A stretch of 64,000 bases of DNA from Pedobacter alluvionis (GTDB taxonomy: Bacteria > Bacteroidota > Bacteroidia > Sphingobacteriales > Sphingobacteriaceae), in assembly GCF_003664035.1 (NCBI RefSeq), contig NZ_RCCK01000013.1, forward strand, positions 558,001 through 622,000. The letters run 5' to 3'. Below, piece after piece: positions 24,024-32,756 of the stretch. A program made the position numbers and the translations under genes. Within the stretch, counting starts at the first letter, position 1. Each line of letters starts with the position of its first letter. The notes beneath the pieces are model-generated. The model did not search any database. It was given only the letters and a program-made list of their open reading frames with translations, and was not told the DNA's origin.

Positions 24024-24877
24024 GTAAGATATTAGTAATTGGCGCTGGCGGACAGCTGGGCCAGTGTTTAAAGGTTGTAGCTGAACGAAGAGGAATTACG
24101 GAAATTGTTTTTCCTGCGGAACAGGATGCCAACATTCTAAATGAAAGTGCTTTGAACGATCTTTTGGCGAAAGAGCAACCAGGTTTTGTAATCAATTGTG
24201 CCGCATATACTGCTGTTGATAAAGCAGAAGACGAGGTTGATCTTGCTAAAGCCATTAATGAAACTGGCGCTGCTTACCTGGCTTCGGCCTGTTTGGCAAA
24301 CAGTGCTACTTTAATCCATGTTTCTACAGATTTCGTTTTCGAAGGAAATGAAGTAAAATTGCTAAAAGAAAATGACGAGGCTAAACCGATCAATGTTTAC
24401 GGCTTAACGAAACTTGATGGAGAAAAAGCTGTTACTTCAATATTACCGACCCATTTTATTATCCGCACGAGCTGGTTATATTCTGAATATGCCAATAACT
24501 TTGTGAAAACCATGCTTAAACTTGGAGCTGAACGTGATGAACTAAATATCATCGCCGATCAGGTAGGCACACCAACTTATGCCATTGATCTCGCAAACAC
24601 CATTTTTGAAGTGATTGCTTCTTCATCAACTGCTTATGGCATATACCACTACAGCAATGAGGGAGTAACTTCATGGTTCGATTTTGCGAAGGCTATATTT
24701 GATATTAGCGAAACTGTGGTTAAAGTTAATCCAATACCAGGTTCTGCCTATCCAACAAAGGCAACACGTCCGGCATTTTCGGTAATGGATAAAACTAAAA
24801 TTAAAGAAACTTTTAATTTAGAAATCCCTTATTGGAGAGATAGTTTGGTGGACTGCATAAAACAAATTAATAAATAA
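24020..24877 (+). CDS. rfbD: dTDP-4-dehydrorhamnose reductase
   Basis: RfbD uses NAD(P)H to make dTDP-L-rhamnose. The 285-residue SDR shows GAGGQLGQ (8-15), VINCAAYTAVDKAEDE, the STDFVFEG segment and YGLTKLDGEKAV, with the YxxxK active site. The end reads TRPAFSVMDKTKIKETF, typical of the substrate-binding part. It overlaps rfbC by four bases. The rfbA gene follows after 66 bases that contain two copies of ATCTCAAATCTA. Confidence 0.96.
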   Translation: MSKILVIGAGGQLGQCLKVVAERRGITEIVFPAEQDANILNESALNDLLAKEQPGFVINCAAYTAVDKAEDEVDLAKAINETGAAYLASACLANSATLIHVSTDFVFEGNEVKLLKENDEAKPINVYGLTKLDGEKAVTSILPTHFIIRTSWLYSEYANNFVKTMLKLGAERDELNIIADQVGTPTYAIDLANTIFEVIASSSTAYGIYHYSNEGVTSWFDFAKAIFDISETVVKVNPIPGSAYPTKATRPAFSVMDKTKIKETFNLEIPYWRDSLVDCIKQINK

Positions 24878-24943
24878 AAGTAATATAGATGTTTAGATAG
24901 AGTTATTAATCTCAAATCTAGTGTCTAAAATCTCAAATCTAAT

Positions 24944-25804
24944 ATGAAAGGTATAATCTTAGCCGGCGGAAGCGGAACACGCTTACACCCTTTAACTTTA
25001 GCTTGCAGCAAACAAATGATGCCGGTTTACGATAAGCCGATGATCTATTATCCTTTATCTACTTTAATGTTGGCTGGGATAAAAGAAATCCTCATTATTT
25101 CTACCCCACACGATCTGCCAAATTTCGAGAAATTATTAGGTGACGGGGCTTCTTTAGGTTGCAAATTTAGTTATGCAGTCCAGGCAGAGCCAAATGGTTT
25201 AGCCCAGGCTTTTGTAATCGGCGAAGAATTTATCGGTAAAGATAAAGTTGCTTTAGTTTTAGGTGATAATATTTTTCATGGTGATGGTATGGCCAAATTA
25301 TTACAAGCCAGTTCCGATCCGGATGGTGGAGTAGTATTTGCCTATCAGGTATCAGATCCTGAGCGTTATGGCGTGGTAGAATTTGATGCAGATAAGAAGG
25401 CCATTTCTATTGAAGAAAAGCCCCTGCAGCCAAAATCTGACTATGCAGTGCCAGGTTTGTATTTCTATGATAACGAAGTGGTAGAAATTGCAAAGAACAT
25501 TAAGCCTTCTCCTCGAGGTGAATATGAAATTACTGATGTTAACCGCATTTATTTAGAACGGGGTAAGCTTAAAGTAGGTGTATTAAGCCGTGGTACAGCC
25601 TGGTTAGATACGGGTACATTTACCTCATTAATGCAGGCCGGGCAGTTTGTGCAGATTATTGAAGAAAGACAAGGCTTAAAAATCGGGTGTATTGAAGAAA
25701 TTGCATATAGAATGGGCTTTATCAATGCAGAGCAACTTACTGCAATTGCTACACCTTTGGTTAAAAGCGGATATGGAAGTTACTTATTGAAGCAGATAAA
25801 ATAA
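24944..25804 (+). CDS. rfbA: Glucose-1-phosphate thymidylyltransferase
   Basis: RfbA makes dTDP-glucose from dTTP and glucose-1-phosphate, the first rhamnose step. The 286-residue enzyme has the nucleotide-binding signature GGSGTRLHPLT (8-18), DKPMIYYPLSTLMLAG, GDNIFHGD, EEKPLQPKSDYAVPGLYFYD and RGTAWLDTGTF. All are normal and in order, and length is usual. A terminator follows, closing the rfbBCDA unit. Confidence 0.97.
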   Translation: MKGIILAGGSGTRLHPLTLACSKQMMPVYDKPMIYYPLSTLMLAGIKEILIISTPHDLPNFEKLLGDGASLGCKFSYAVQAEPNGLAQAFVIGEEFIGKDKVALVLGDNIFHGDGMAKLLQASSDPDGGVVFAYQVSDPERYGVVEFDADKKAISIEEKPLQPKSDYAVPGLYFYDNEVVEIAKNIKPSPRGEYEITDVNRIYLERGKLKVGVLSRGTAWLDTGTFTSLMQAGQFVQIIEERQGLKIGCIEEIAYRMGFINAEQLTAIATPLVKSGYGSYLLKQIK

Positions 25805-25836
25805 CCATACTGCCACATTTATTTTTTGTAATTGTG

Positions 25837-25867
25837 TTAAAAGGCCTGTATTATACAGGCCTTTTAA
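25837..25867 (+). terminator. Terminator hairpin after rfbA
   Basis: TTAAAAGGCCTGTA (25837-25850) pairs perfectly with TACAGGCCTTTTAA (25854-25867), a 14-bp stem with a 3-base loop. The T residues that follow the GC core lie within the right arm. The symmetric shape can act in both directions. Confidence 0.85.
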
Positions 25868-25875
25868 CTTATAGA

Positions 25876-26237
25876 CATTCGTTTCATTATAACATGAGTT
25901 CGATTAATATTTTCCATTAAGAAATAACAGGCTTCTGCAAGGTCGTCCGCAAATAAGAATTCGCGGATTGGCGATCCTGAACCCAAACCACCACTTCTTT
26001 TTCGTTGTTTACTTTTTGAATGGCTAAATTTTCTTATAAAAATATGCCTGGTAAGTATTATTGGCCACAATGCCCCAACTTTAGCTACTGCTAAAATACA
26101 TAATCAGGTTTTCTTTAAAGAAAAAGTCAGCAACTGCCTGTTGGTTGCGGAGATCAAGTTCTGCTGATGTTTTGGTTAGCAGGTTCTATAACCTTCTTTT
26201 TTAAGTTTACGGTAAATAGCCGAACCAACCATACCCC
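25876..26237 (-). pseudogene. Decayed GDP-L-fucose synthase (fcl) remnant
   Basis: On the minus strand the conceptual translation begins GMVGSAIYRKLKKEGY, continues in shifting frames through AELDLRN-like and AVAKVG...NNTY-like pieces, then resumes as GSGSPIREFLFADDLAEACYFLMEN. These match the intact fcl at 44927-45859 (GMVGSAI; KVGGIIANNTYRADF; REFLHADDLAEACIYLM). In-frame stops, at least two frameshifts and an internal loss of roughly 100 codons show it is dead. It lies on the opposite strand to the locus. It could be the trace of an older locus at this site. Confidence 0.8.
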
Positions 26238-26258
26238 CAATGTCTTAAGATAAGAGTT

Positions 26259-26329
26259 TTTAACCACAGATGAGCACAGATAAACACGGATTTTCATATC
26301 TGTGCGCATCCTTCCTATCTGTGGTTAAA
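26259..26329. repeat. 71-bp element with 13-bp terminal inverted repeats
   Basis: TTTAACCACAGAT (26259-26271) and ATCTGTGGTTAAA (26317-26329) are perfect inverted repeats flanking a centre with partial copies of CACAGATAAACACGG. No gene lies inside. It resembles a small non-autonomous intergenic repeat and sits directly beside the fcl remnant. Confidence 0.65.
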
Positions 26330-26549
26330 TTATTATCTTGTGCCGTGGCTTAACTTAATGACATTGACCATACCCCTTGCCGTCAATGTTAATTTTGCCG
26401 CTCTTTTCCAATGTTATTATTTTTAATGCGTGCCAAATACAATAGGTTTCTAATACAGACAGAATATGCTGATTAAAAATAGTTTTAAATTCTCATCCAC
26501 TCACTTGGTTATAGAATTTCAATATTGAAGGTCTAATAACGATTTTGTA

Positions 26550-26557
26550 TATCTTTG
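26550..26557 (+). promoter_or_regulatory. -7 promoter motif for the TviB-type gene
   Basis: TATCTTTG matches TAnnTTTG, 18 bases before the ATG at 26576. A TTG at 26526-26528, about 21 bases upstream, may be the -33 element. Confidence 0.6.
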
Positions 26558-26575
26558 CCACATCATTAGAAAGAT

Positions 26576-27856
26576 ATGGATCAAGATAAGCAGATTGCAG
26601 TTATTGGACTGGGTTATGTAGGATTGCCTCTTGCAATAGCATTTGCTAAGAAATATGCTGTAAAAGGTTTCGATATTAACGAAAGCCGTGTGGCAGCGTT
26701 ACAACAACTTGAAGATGGCACCCACGAAGCTAACCTGACAGATTTAAATGCTGTTTTAAAGGGAAAAGTAAATTCAGGATTGTATCTGACTTCAAACCTT
26801 GCGGATATCAGCACTTGCAACATTTATATTGTAACTGTTCCTACCCCTATTGATCACCTTAAGCAACCTGACCTTAAACCTCTTTTAGAAGCGAGTAAAA
26901 TGATCGGAATTGTACTAAAAAAAGGAGATGTTGTTATTTACGAATCTACGGTTTATCCCGGTTGTACAGAAGAAGACTGTGTGCCGGTATTAGAAAAAAT
27001 ATCCGGATTAAAATATAATGTTGATTTCTTTTGCGGTTATTCGCCCGAGCGGATCAATCCGGGCGATAAAGTAAATACCTTAACCAAAATTAAGAAGGTT
27101 ACTTCTGGTTCTACACCTGAAATAGCGATTAAAATAGATCAACTTTACAACTCCATCATTACAGCTGGTACGCATCTTGCACCCAGTATTAAAGTTGCAG
27201 AGGCGTCAAAAGCTATCGAAAATGCACAACGTGATGTGAATATATCATTCGTAAACGAACTAGCCCTTATTTTCGATCGGATGGCAATTGATACAACTGA
27301 TGTATTGGCTGCCGCTTCTACAAAATGGAATTTTCTCAATTATAAACCAGGTCTGGTAGGTGGACATTGCATAGGGGTAGATCCCTATTACCTGGCGCAT
27401 AAATCAGAAGCATTGGGTTATAAACCAGAAGTTATTCTGTCAGGTCGCCGCGTAAACGACAATATGGGCATGTTTGTAGCAAATAAGGTAATTAAGATGC
27501 TGATTGCAAAAGACAAAATGATTAACGGCGCTAAAGTATTGATTTTAGGTTTTGCCTTTAAAGAAAACTGTCCGGATACCCGTAATACCAGGGTAATTGA
27601 TATTTACAAAGAACTTAAATCCTTTAGCTTAGCTGTTGATGTTTACGACCCCTGGGCAAATGCTGCTGAGGTTAAGGCTGATTATGGTTTTGAACTCATA
27701 CAGTTGAATAAATCTGAAATTTACGATGCCATAATCCTTGCCGTAGCACACCAGGAGTTTCTGGATTTGGATTATCTTCAATATAAAAATAATGGCACAG
27801 TAATTTTCGATACCAAATCTTTTATCAATCGCGATTTGGTTAATGCCAGATTATAA
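26576..27856 (+). CDS. tviB: TviB/WbpO-type UDP-N-acetylhexosamine 6-dehydrogenase
   Basis: A 426-residue nucleotide-sugar dehydrogenase that oxidises C6 of a UDP-HexNAc to the uronic acid with two NAD+. It shows VIGLGYVGLPLAIAF (9-23), the VTVPTPID segment, YESTVYPGCTEE, GYSPERINPGDK, the KVAEASKAIENAQRDVNIS helix, and GLVGGHCIGVDPYYL with the catalytic Cys near residue 265. These segments resemble TviB closely, more than WecC, so UDP-GalNAcA or a relative is the likelier product. It has its own promoter motif and stands alone between the rfb cluster and a minus-strand gene. Confidence 0.9.
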   Translation: MDQDKQIAVIGLGYVGLPLAIAFAKKYAVKGFDINESRVAALQQLEDGTHEANLTDLNAVLKGKVNSGLYLTSNLADISTCNIYIVTVPTPIDHLKQPDLKPLLEASKMIGIVLKKGDVVIYESTVYPGCTEEDCVPVLEKISGLKYNVDFFCGYSPERINPGDKVNTLTKIKKVTSGSTPEIAIKIDQLYNSIITAGTHLAPSIKVAEASKAIENAQRDVNISFVNELALIFDRMAIDTTDVLAAASTKWNFLNYKPGLVGGHCIGVDPYYLAHKSEALGYKPEVILSGRRVNDNMGMFVANKVIKMLIAKDKMINGAKVLILGFAFKENCPDTRNTRVIDIYKELKSFSLAVDVYDPWANAAEVKADYGFELIQLNKSEIYDAIILAVAHQEFLDLDYLQYKNNGTVIFDTKSFINRDLVNARL

Positions 27857-27895
27857 TCTGAAAGATTGTTTACCTATCCAGATAATTAAACTGTG

Positions 27896-28573
27896 CTAAT
27901 TCTTGTTGCTCAGGCTAAACTGAATGCCAGCAGATACAGGATTTAATAACGACTCTAGCTTTTTGTAGGTTGTTACATCTCTTGATGCTCCATTCAGTTG
28001 CGTAATGTCTTGTTTTTCATAAGAAAAGAAGAAATCAAGACTGCTTTCTGCAAAAATGGACAGTTGTGGCAAAACATTTAGCTTAAAGCCAATTACCGGA
28101 CTTACAACTAAGCCACTTTTACTGGCATCGGTCGTTTTTCCGGTGTTATTCGCCATTATATTTTTTGATGCTAAGCTGCCGGTAAACCGATTGTAGCGGT
28201 AGCCTAAGTCGAAAGCAAAATATGGCTGTATTTTAGTATAGTTAAAGCTTTTCTCAAATCCGATCTTAAAGGAATAATCGGTAACCTTTCCACTAGCGAT
28301 TTCGCACGTAGCACATGTATTATCAAATGTCAGATCATCGCGGTAATAGGTTCCAGCCAGGCGGTAGCTGATTTGGTTGTCGTTGAACTTAAACATTGCC
28401 CCATGTCCGAATACTTTAGCATAGTTCTGGGAATTTGTCTGATCCAATACTTTTGGCATCTGCATAATGGTAAATGCCCTGATACCGATGGTGTAATTGT
28501 AATCCGCACTGGTTTGAGCAAATGCAGTTAGCTGTAAAAATAAGATACTAAGGATAAATAGGGATTTTCTCAT
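27896..28573 (-). CDS. Outer-membrane beta-barrel-like protein, unknown
   Basis: A 225-residue protein with a signal peptide (MRKSLFILSILFLQLTAFAQ). The mature part is made of alternating strands: ISYRLAGTYYRDDLTF, TDYSFKIGFEKSFNY, PYFAFDLGYRYNRF, LVVSPVIGFKLNVLPQLSIFAESSLDFFFSYEK, and the end VSAGIQFSLSNKN is a typical barrel C-terminus. A Cys pair (CATCE) lies near residue 85. It is the only intact minus-strand gene in the polysaccharide region and ends 39 bases from the TviB-type gene. Function unknown. Confidence 0.65.
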   Translation of the reverse strand: MRKSLFILSILFLQLTAFAQTSADYNYTIGIRAFTIMQMPKVLDQTNSQNYAKVFGHGAMFKFNDNQISYRLAGTYYRDDLTFDNTCATCEIASGKVTDYSFKIGFEKSFNYTKIQPYFAFDLGYRYNRFTGSLASKNIMANNTGKTTDASKSGLVVSPVIGFKLNVLPQLSIFAESSLDFFFSYEKQDITQLNGASRDVTTYKKLESLLNPVSAGIQFSLSNKN

Positions 28574-28896
28574 GCAAACTTTGGGATGATATATTTAAAT
28601 GAAACTTTATAGCAAGAAATGGGCCTAATTTTGAAGATATTTAAAATATAACTTTAAATTAATCGTTTCGTTTGAGTAAATAAAATAGAGCGTGTGAAAA
28701 ATGTGATTAAGCCTGACGTTGTGAAGATAGTGGTTTTTTTAAAAATAATTAGAGTATAAGTTAACTGCTTTTTTAGTAGTTTCTGCATCAGGAAAACGTA
28801 AATGTTGCCTATATTTAAAACTCTGAATAATTTTGAATAGTTTTGCATTCTCAATACGGCTATATTAAAGTTGATAAAAGCCTGCCAGTTGCACCC
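28574..28896. other. Divergent intergenic region with a promoter motif for export block 1
   Basis: No gene is supported. TAGTTTTG at 28838-28845 matches TAnnTTTG and lies 52 bases before the ATG at 28897. It should drive the SLBB-Wzz operon. A TTG start at 28843 would lie inside this motif and is rejected. No NusG/UpxY-type antiterminator gene or leader structure is seen. Confidence 0.5.
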
Positions 28897-31392
28897 ATGA
28901 AAAAAAGAATATATTTATTTTTAAGTTTTTTAACCCTTATTTTCCTTTGCCATTTATCGGCTTCCGCACAAAACTATACTAACGTTAAAGTAGATGATCT
29001 TTCTGACGCACAGATTAGACAGATGATCCAGCGTGCCGAATCTGTTGGCTATAGCGATGCACAATTAGAGCAAGCTGCTGCTGCGCAAGGGATGAAAGCC
29101 GAGGAAATTCAGAAATTACGCACCCGGGTAGAAAAAATCCGTAAAGAATCGGGTACCACTGATAACGGTCAAAGCAATACAGATATAAATAGCGATGGGG
29201 CAGTTCGGAAATACAATAATCCCGACAAAGATAAAAGTGATTCTCTTGTTAAGAAAAATACACCGAAAATTGATGTCCTGGAATCTTTAAAACCAAAAAT
29301 TTTCGGTGCCGACCTGTTTAAAAACAGTAATATTACCTTCGAGCCTAACTTAAGGCTGGCCACGCCCCGCAGTTATATCATTGGCCCTGATGATGAATTG
29401 CTGATTGATATTAATGGCGATAACGAAGCTAATTATAAACTTAAAGTTAGCCCTGATGGTACTATCCGTTTACAATACGTAGGTATAGTTTCGGTGGGTG
29501 GATTGAGCATCGAGCAGGCTTCATCAAAAATTAGATCTGCATTATCTACAACCTATCCGGCGCTAAGATCGGGCAGATCTACAGTCGCCATTAATTTAGG
29601 GAATATCAGGAGTATTAAAGTAGTAATGACTGGTGAGGTTGTTAAAGCCGGCACCTATACTTTATCTTCTTTATCAACCGTGTATAATGCACTCAGTGCG
29701 TCTGGAGGGCCAAATGATAATGGTTCGTATCGTAAAATTCAGGTAATCAGAAATAATAAAATTATCAGTACTATTGATGTATACGACTTTGTAACCGGTG
29801 GCATCCAACGCGGAAATATCCGTTTACAAGATCAGGATGTGATCAATATCCCGGTTTATGAAAATAGGGTGGAGATGGTTGGCGAGATTAAACGCCCCGC
29901 ACTGTTCGAAACCATTAAAGGCGAAAGTTTACAAAACGTAATCAATTTTGCTGGTGGTTTTAATAATCAGGCTTATACTGCTAAAATTAAGGTTTTTCAA
30001 AATACAGATAAAGAACGGAAATTAACGGATATTTCTGCGTCGGAATTTAGTACCTATGAACCCAAAAATGGCGATCGGTTTGTAGTTGAAGCCATTTTGG
30101 ATCGCTTCGAAAACCGGGTAACTATAGCGGGGGCTGTTTTCAGACCAGGGCAATACGAACTGGATAAAGGATTAACCCTGAAAGGTTTGATCAATAAGTC
30201 TGATGGTTTAACTGAAGATGCTTTTTTAAATCGTGGATATATCAACCGCTTAAATATGGATAATACACCCGCATTGATTTCTTTTGATGTGGCTAAAATT
30301 ATTGCCGGTACTGAGGCAGATATTCCATTGCAGCGTGAAGATAAAGTTACTATCTCATCGATATTCGATTTAAGAGATGAATATAAAATAAGTGTTCAGG
30401 GAGAAGTGAGAGCTGCGGGTACATTCGAATACGCAGAGGGGATGACACTTGAGTCGGTAATACAGATGGCCGGAGGATTTAAAGAAGGTGCAACACCAAA
30501 CCGGATTGAAATTGCCAGACGTGTAAAAAATAGTGATGCTACATCTGTATCTGCCCGTGCTGCAGAGGTTTTTATTGTGAATGTAGATCAGGATTTGAAA
30601 TTATTGGGAGATCCTTTTATCTTAAAACCCTTTGACATTGTTTCGGTAAGAAACTCTGAGGGATATACGGTACAAAAACAAGTGAAGATAGAAGGCGAAG
30701 TATTGTTTCCCGGTACTTATACACTAACCAGAAAAGATGAGCGCATTTCAGAGGTAATTAAAAGAGCTGGAGGTTTAACACCATCAGCCTATCCTGATGG
30801 TGCATCGCTGAAAAGACAGGGAGCAGAAAAAGTAAATCCTACGGATAAAAATGCGATTGACAATAAAGAAGAAGAAGACAGGAAATTCTTGAATTTAAAA
30901 AGAGCCCAGGAAGCAGGTGTAAAAGATACTTTAACCTCAAATGTTGAACAAAAATTAATTCAAAGCGATTTAGTTGGTATCAGTTTGGTTAAAATTTTAA
31001 AAGATAGCCTTTCGAGATATAATCTTATCGTAGAAGATGGTGATGTAATCCGGGTTCCCAGAACTTTGCAAACTGTTAAAGTAACCGGCGAAATCTTAAA
31101 TCCAAATAGCATTGTTTATTTGCCTGGCAAAAGTTTAAGGCAATACATCAACGGTGCAGGTGGCTTTACTGCTAATGCAAGAAAGGGTGGAGTGTATGTT
31201 AAATATGCCAATGGTTCTGCCGCTGCTGTAAGTAAATTCCTGTTTTTTAATAATGATCCCAAAATTAAACCCGGTGCAGAGATTCTGGTTCCGAAGCGTG
31301 CCGATAGAGAGCGCTTGACTGCACAAAGCTGGATAGGAATTGGCACGGCTGTTGCTTCATTGGGAGCAATTATTGTAAGTTTGTTACGTTAA
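28897..31392 (+). CDS. SLBB-domain polysaccharide export protein (large Wza-like)
   Basis: An 831-residue exported protein. The ATG at 28897 opens a clear signal peptide (MKKRIYLFLSFLTLIFLCHLSASAQ). An acidic, helical N-terminal section (LSDAQIRQMIQRAESVGYSDAQ) is followed by a Poly_export domain (YIIGPDDELLIDINGDN near 160; VSVGGLSIEQASSKI). About five SLBB-type repeats follow, for example VVMTGEVVKAGTY, VEMVGEIKRPALFETI, VTIAGAVFRPGQYEL, ISVQGEVRAAGTF and VKIEGEVLFPGTY. A C-terminal helix (IGIGTAVASLGAIIVSLL) may cross the outer membrane. It is much longer than the Wza lipoprotein at 53744 and heads export block 1. Confidence 0.9.
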   Translation: MKKRIYLFLSFLTLIFLCHLSASAQNYTNVKVDDLSDAQIRQMIQRAESVGYSDAQLEQAAAAQGMKAEEIQKLRTRVEKIRKESGTTDNGQSNTDINSDGAVRKYNNPDKDKSDSLVKKNTPKIDVLESLKPKIFGADLFKNSNITFEPNLRLATPRSYIIGPDDELLIDINGDNEANYKLKVSPDGTIRLQYVGIVSVGGLSIEQASSKIRSALSTTYPALRSGRSTVAINLGNIRSIKVVMTGEVVKAGTYTLSSLSTVYNALSASGGPNDNGSYRKIQVIRNNKIISTIDVYDFVTGGIQRGNIRLQDQDVINIPVYENRVEMVGEIKRPALFETIKGESLQNVINFAGGFNNQAYTAKIKVFQNTDKERKLTDISASEFSTYEPKNGDRFVVEAILDRFENRVTIAGAVFRPGQYELDKGLTLKGLINKSDGLTEDAFLNRGYINRLNMDNTPALISFDVAKIIAGTEADIPLQREDKVTISSIFDLRDEYKISVQGEVRAAGTFEYAEGMTLESVIQMAGGFKEGATPNRIEIARRVKNSDATSVSARAAEVFIVNVDQDLKLLGDPFILKPFDIVSVRNSEGYTVQKQVKIEGEVLFPGTYTLTRKDERISEVIKRAGGLTPSAYPDGASLKRQGAEKVNPTDKNAIDNKEEEDRKFLNLKRAQEAGVKDTLTSNVEQKLIQSDLVGISLVKILKDSLSRYNLIVEDGDVIRVPRTLQTVKVTGEILNPNSIVYLPGKSLRQYINGAGGFTANARKGGVYVKYANGSAAAVSKFLFFNNDPKIKPGAEILVPKRADRERLTAQSWIGIGTAVASLGAIIVSLLR

Positions 31393-31446
31393 TAAGTTAC
31401 CACGTTTCCTGAGTATATTTGAAGAATATTGTTTATCAAGTAGATT

Positions 31447-32553
31447 ATGACTAACGAAAGTCAACAACCAAATATCAATCCTCAAAACGATGAGGTTTCA
31501 TTAAAAAATCTTATACTTGTATCTATAGAATGGTTACGTTACTTAATATCTAGGTGGCTGATTATATTATCTATTGGTATTGCTGGTGGCGTTTTGGGCT
31601 TTACTTATGCTTATTTCAAAAAGCCAGTTTATACTGCTACAACTACCTTTGTATTGGAAGAAGAAAAAAATAGCGGTGGCTTAAGTAATTTAGCAGGCAT
31701 AGCTTCAATGGCTGGAGTTGATTTAGGAGGTAGTGGTGGTGGAATATTTCAAGGAGATAATATCCTGGGACTATATAAATCCAGAACAATGATTGAGCAG
31801 ACGCTCCTAACACCAATAGAGTACGACAGTAAAAAGGAGTTATTAGTAGATCGTTATATTGAATTTAAAAAGCTAAAAGACCAATGGAAAGGTAATTCAG
31901 AACTATTTAAATTGAACTTTTCAATTGGAGTAACATCTAATTCAGCAAATTTATCAAAAGAAGGCCGTTTACGAGATAGCATTCTAGGTGTAATAGTTCA
32001 GGATATCAATAAAAATTTGCTTTCTGTTGTAAAACCCGATAAGAAGCTTAGTACAATTCAAGTGGATGTAAAAGCTACAGATGAGCTATTCGCAAAGGCT
32101 TTTAATGATGAGTTGGTAACAAATGTAAATGACTTCTACATTACGACAAAAACTAAGAAAACTCAGAAGAACATTGAGATACTTCAACATAAAACTGATT
32201 CAGTTCGAAATGTAATGAATGGTGCAATTTATAGATCGGTAGAAATCTCAGATGCAACCCCTAATTTAAATCCAACCAAACAAATTCAGAGAGTTGCTCC
32301 AACTCAAAAAGCCCAATTTTCAGCTGAAACAAATAAAGCCATTCTTAGTGAAATGGTTAAAAATTTGGAAATGACTAAGTTAGGTCTTTTGAAAGAAACT
32401 CCATTGGTTCAGATTATCGATAAACCAATTTACCCATTGCAAAAAGAACAGTTAGGGAAGTCTAAAGGAATTGTATTGGGAGGTTTTTTATTCGGATTTA
32501 TGGCGATTATGTCCCTTATTGTTAAAAGGACTTTTATTAGGATTTTGAAGTAA
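31447..32553 (+). CDS. Wzz-type chain-length regulator without kinase domain
   Basis: A 368-residue inner-membrane protein with two membrane helices: one at about 38-60 (WLIILSIGIAGGVLGFTYAYF) and one near 335-355 (GIVLGGFLFGFMAIMSLI). Between them lies the periplasmic Wzz region (KPVYTATTTFVLEEEKNSGGLSNLAGIAS). It ends at KRTFIRILK with no Walker A motif, so it lacks the tyrosine-kinase part seen in the Wzc at 54557. It follows the SLBB protein by 54 bases. It probably sets chain length and links polymerase to exporter. Confidence 0.88.
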   Translation: MTNESQQPNINPQNDEVSLKNLILVSIEWLRYLISRWLIILSIGIAGGVLGFTYAYFKKPVYTATTTFVLEEEKNSGGLSNLAGIASMAGVDLGGSGGGIFQGDNILGLYKSRTMIEQTLLTPIEYDSKKELLVDRYIEFKKLKDQWKGNSELFKLNFSIGVTSNSANLSKEGRLRDSILGVIVQDINKNLLSVVKPDKKLSTIQVDVKATDELFAKAFNDELVTNVNDFYITTKTKKTQKNIEILQHKTDSVRNVMNGAIYRSVEISDATPNLNPTKQIQRVAPTQKAQFSAETNKAILSEMVKNLEMTKLGLLKETPLVQIIDKPIYPLQKEQLGKSKGIVLGGFLFGFMAIMSLIVKRTFIRILK

Positions 32554-32756
32554 ATATTGCCTTACAAATTTTAGGTCACAATTATTTTAGTATTGATTTT
32601 AATCGGTTCCAAAGATTATTAAAGTAATGATTTTTTGATCAGAATATCTCACTAATTAATGATGAGTTTTGGATTACCTGAAATATTTGGACTCAAAATA
32701 TTAAAGTTAATTCGCAAATTTTAAAAACGCACAAAAAGTAGATATTAATAGGTGCA

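Noticed and set aside
25864..26070. 68-codon minus-strand gene
   Set aside because: It is one open piece of the decayed fcl remnant, not an independent gene.
28843..28896. TTG start giving an 849-residue export protein
   Set aside because: The TTG lies inside the -7 promoter motif, and the ATG at 28897 opens a perfect signal peptide.
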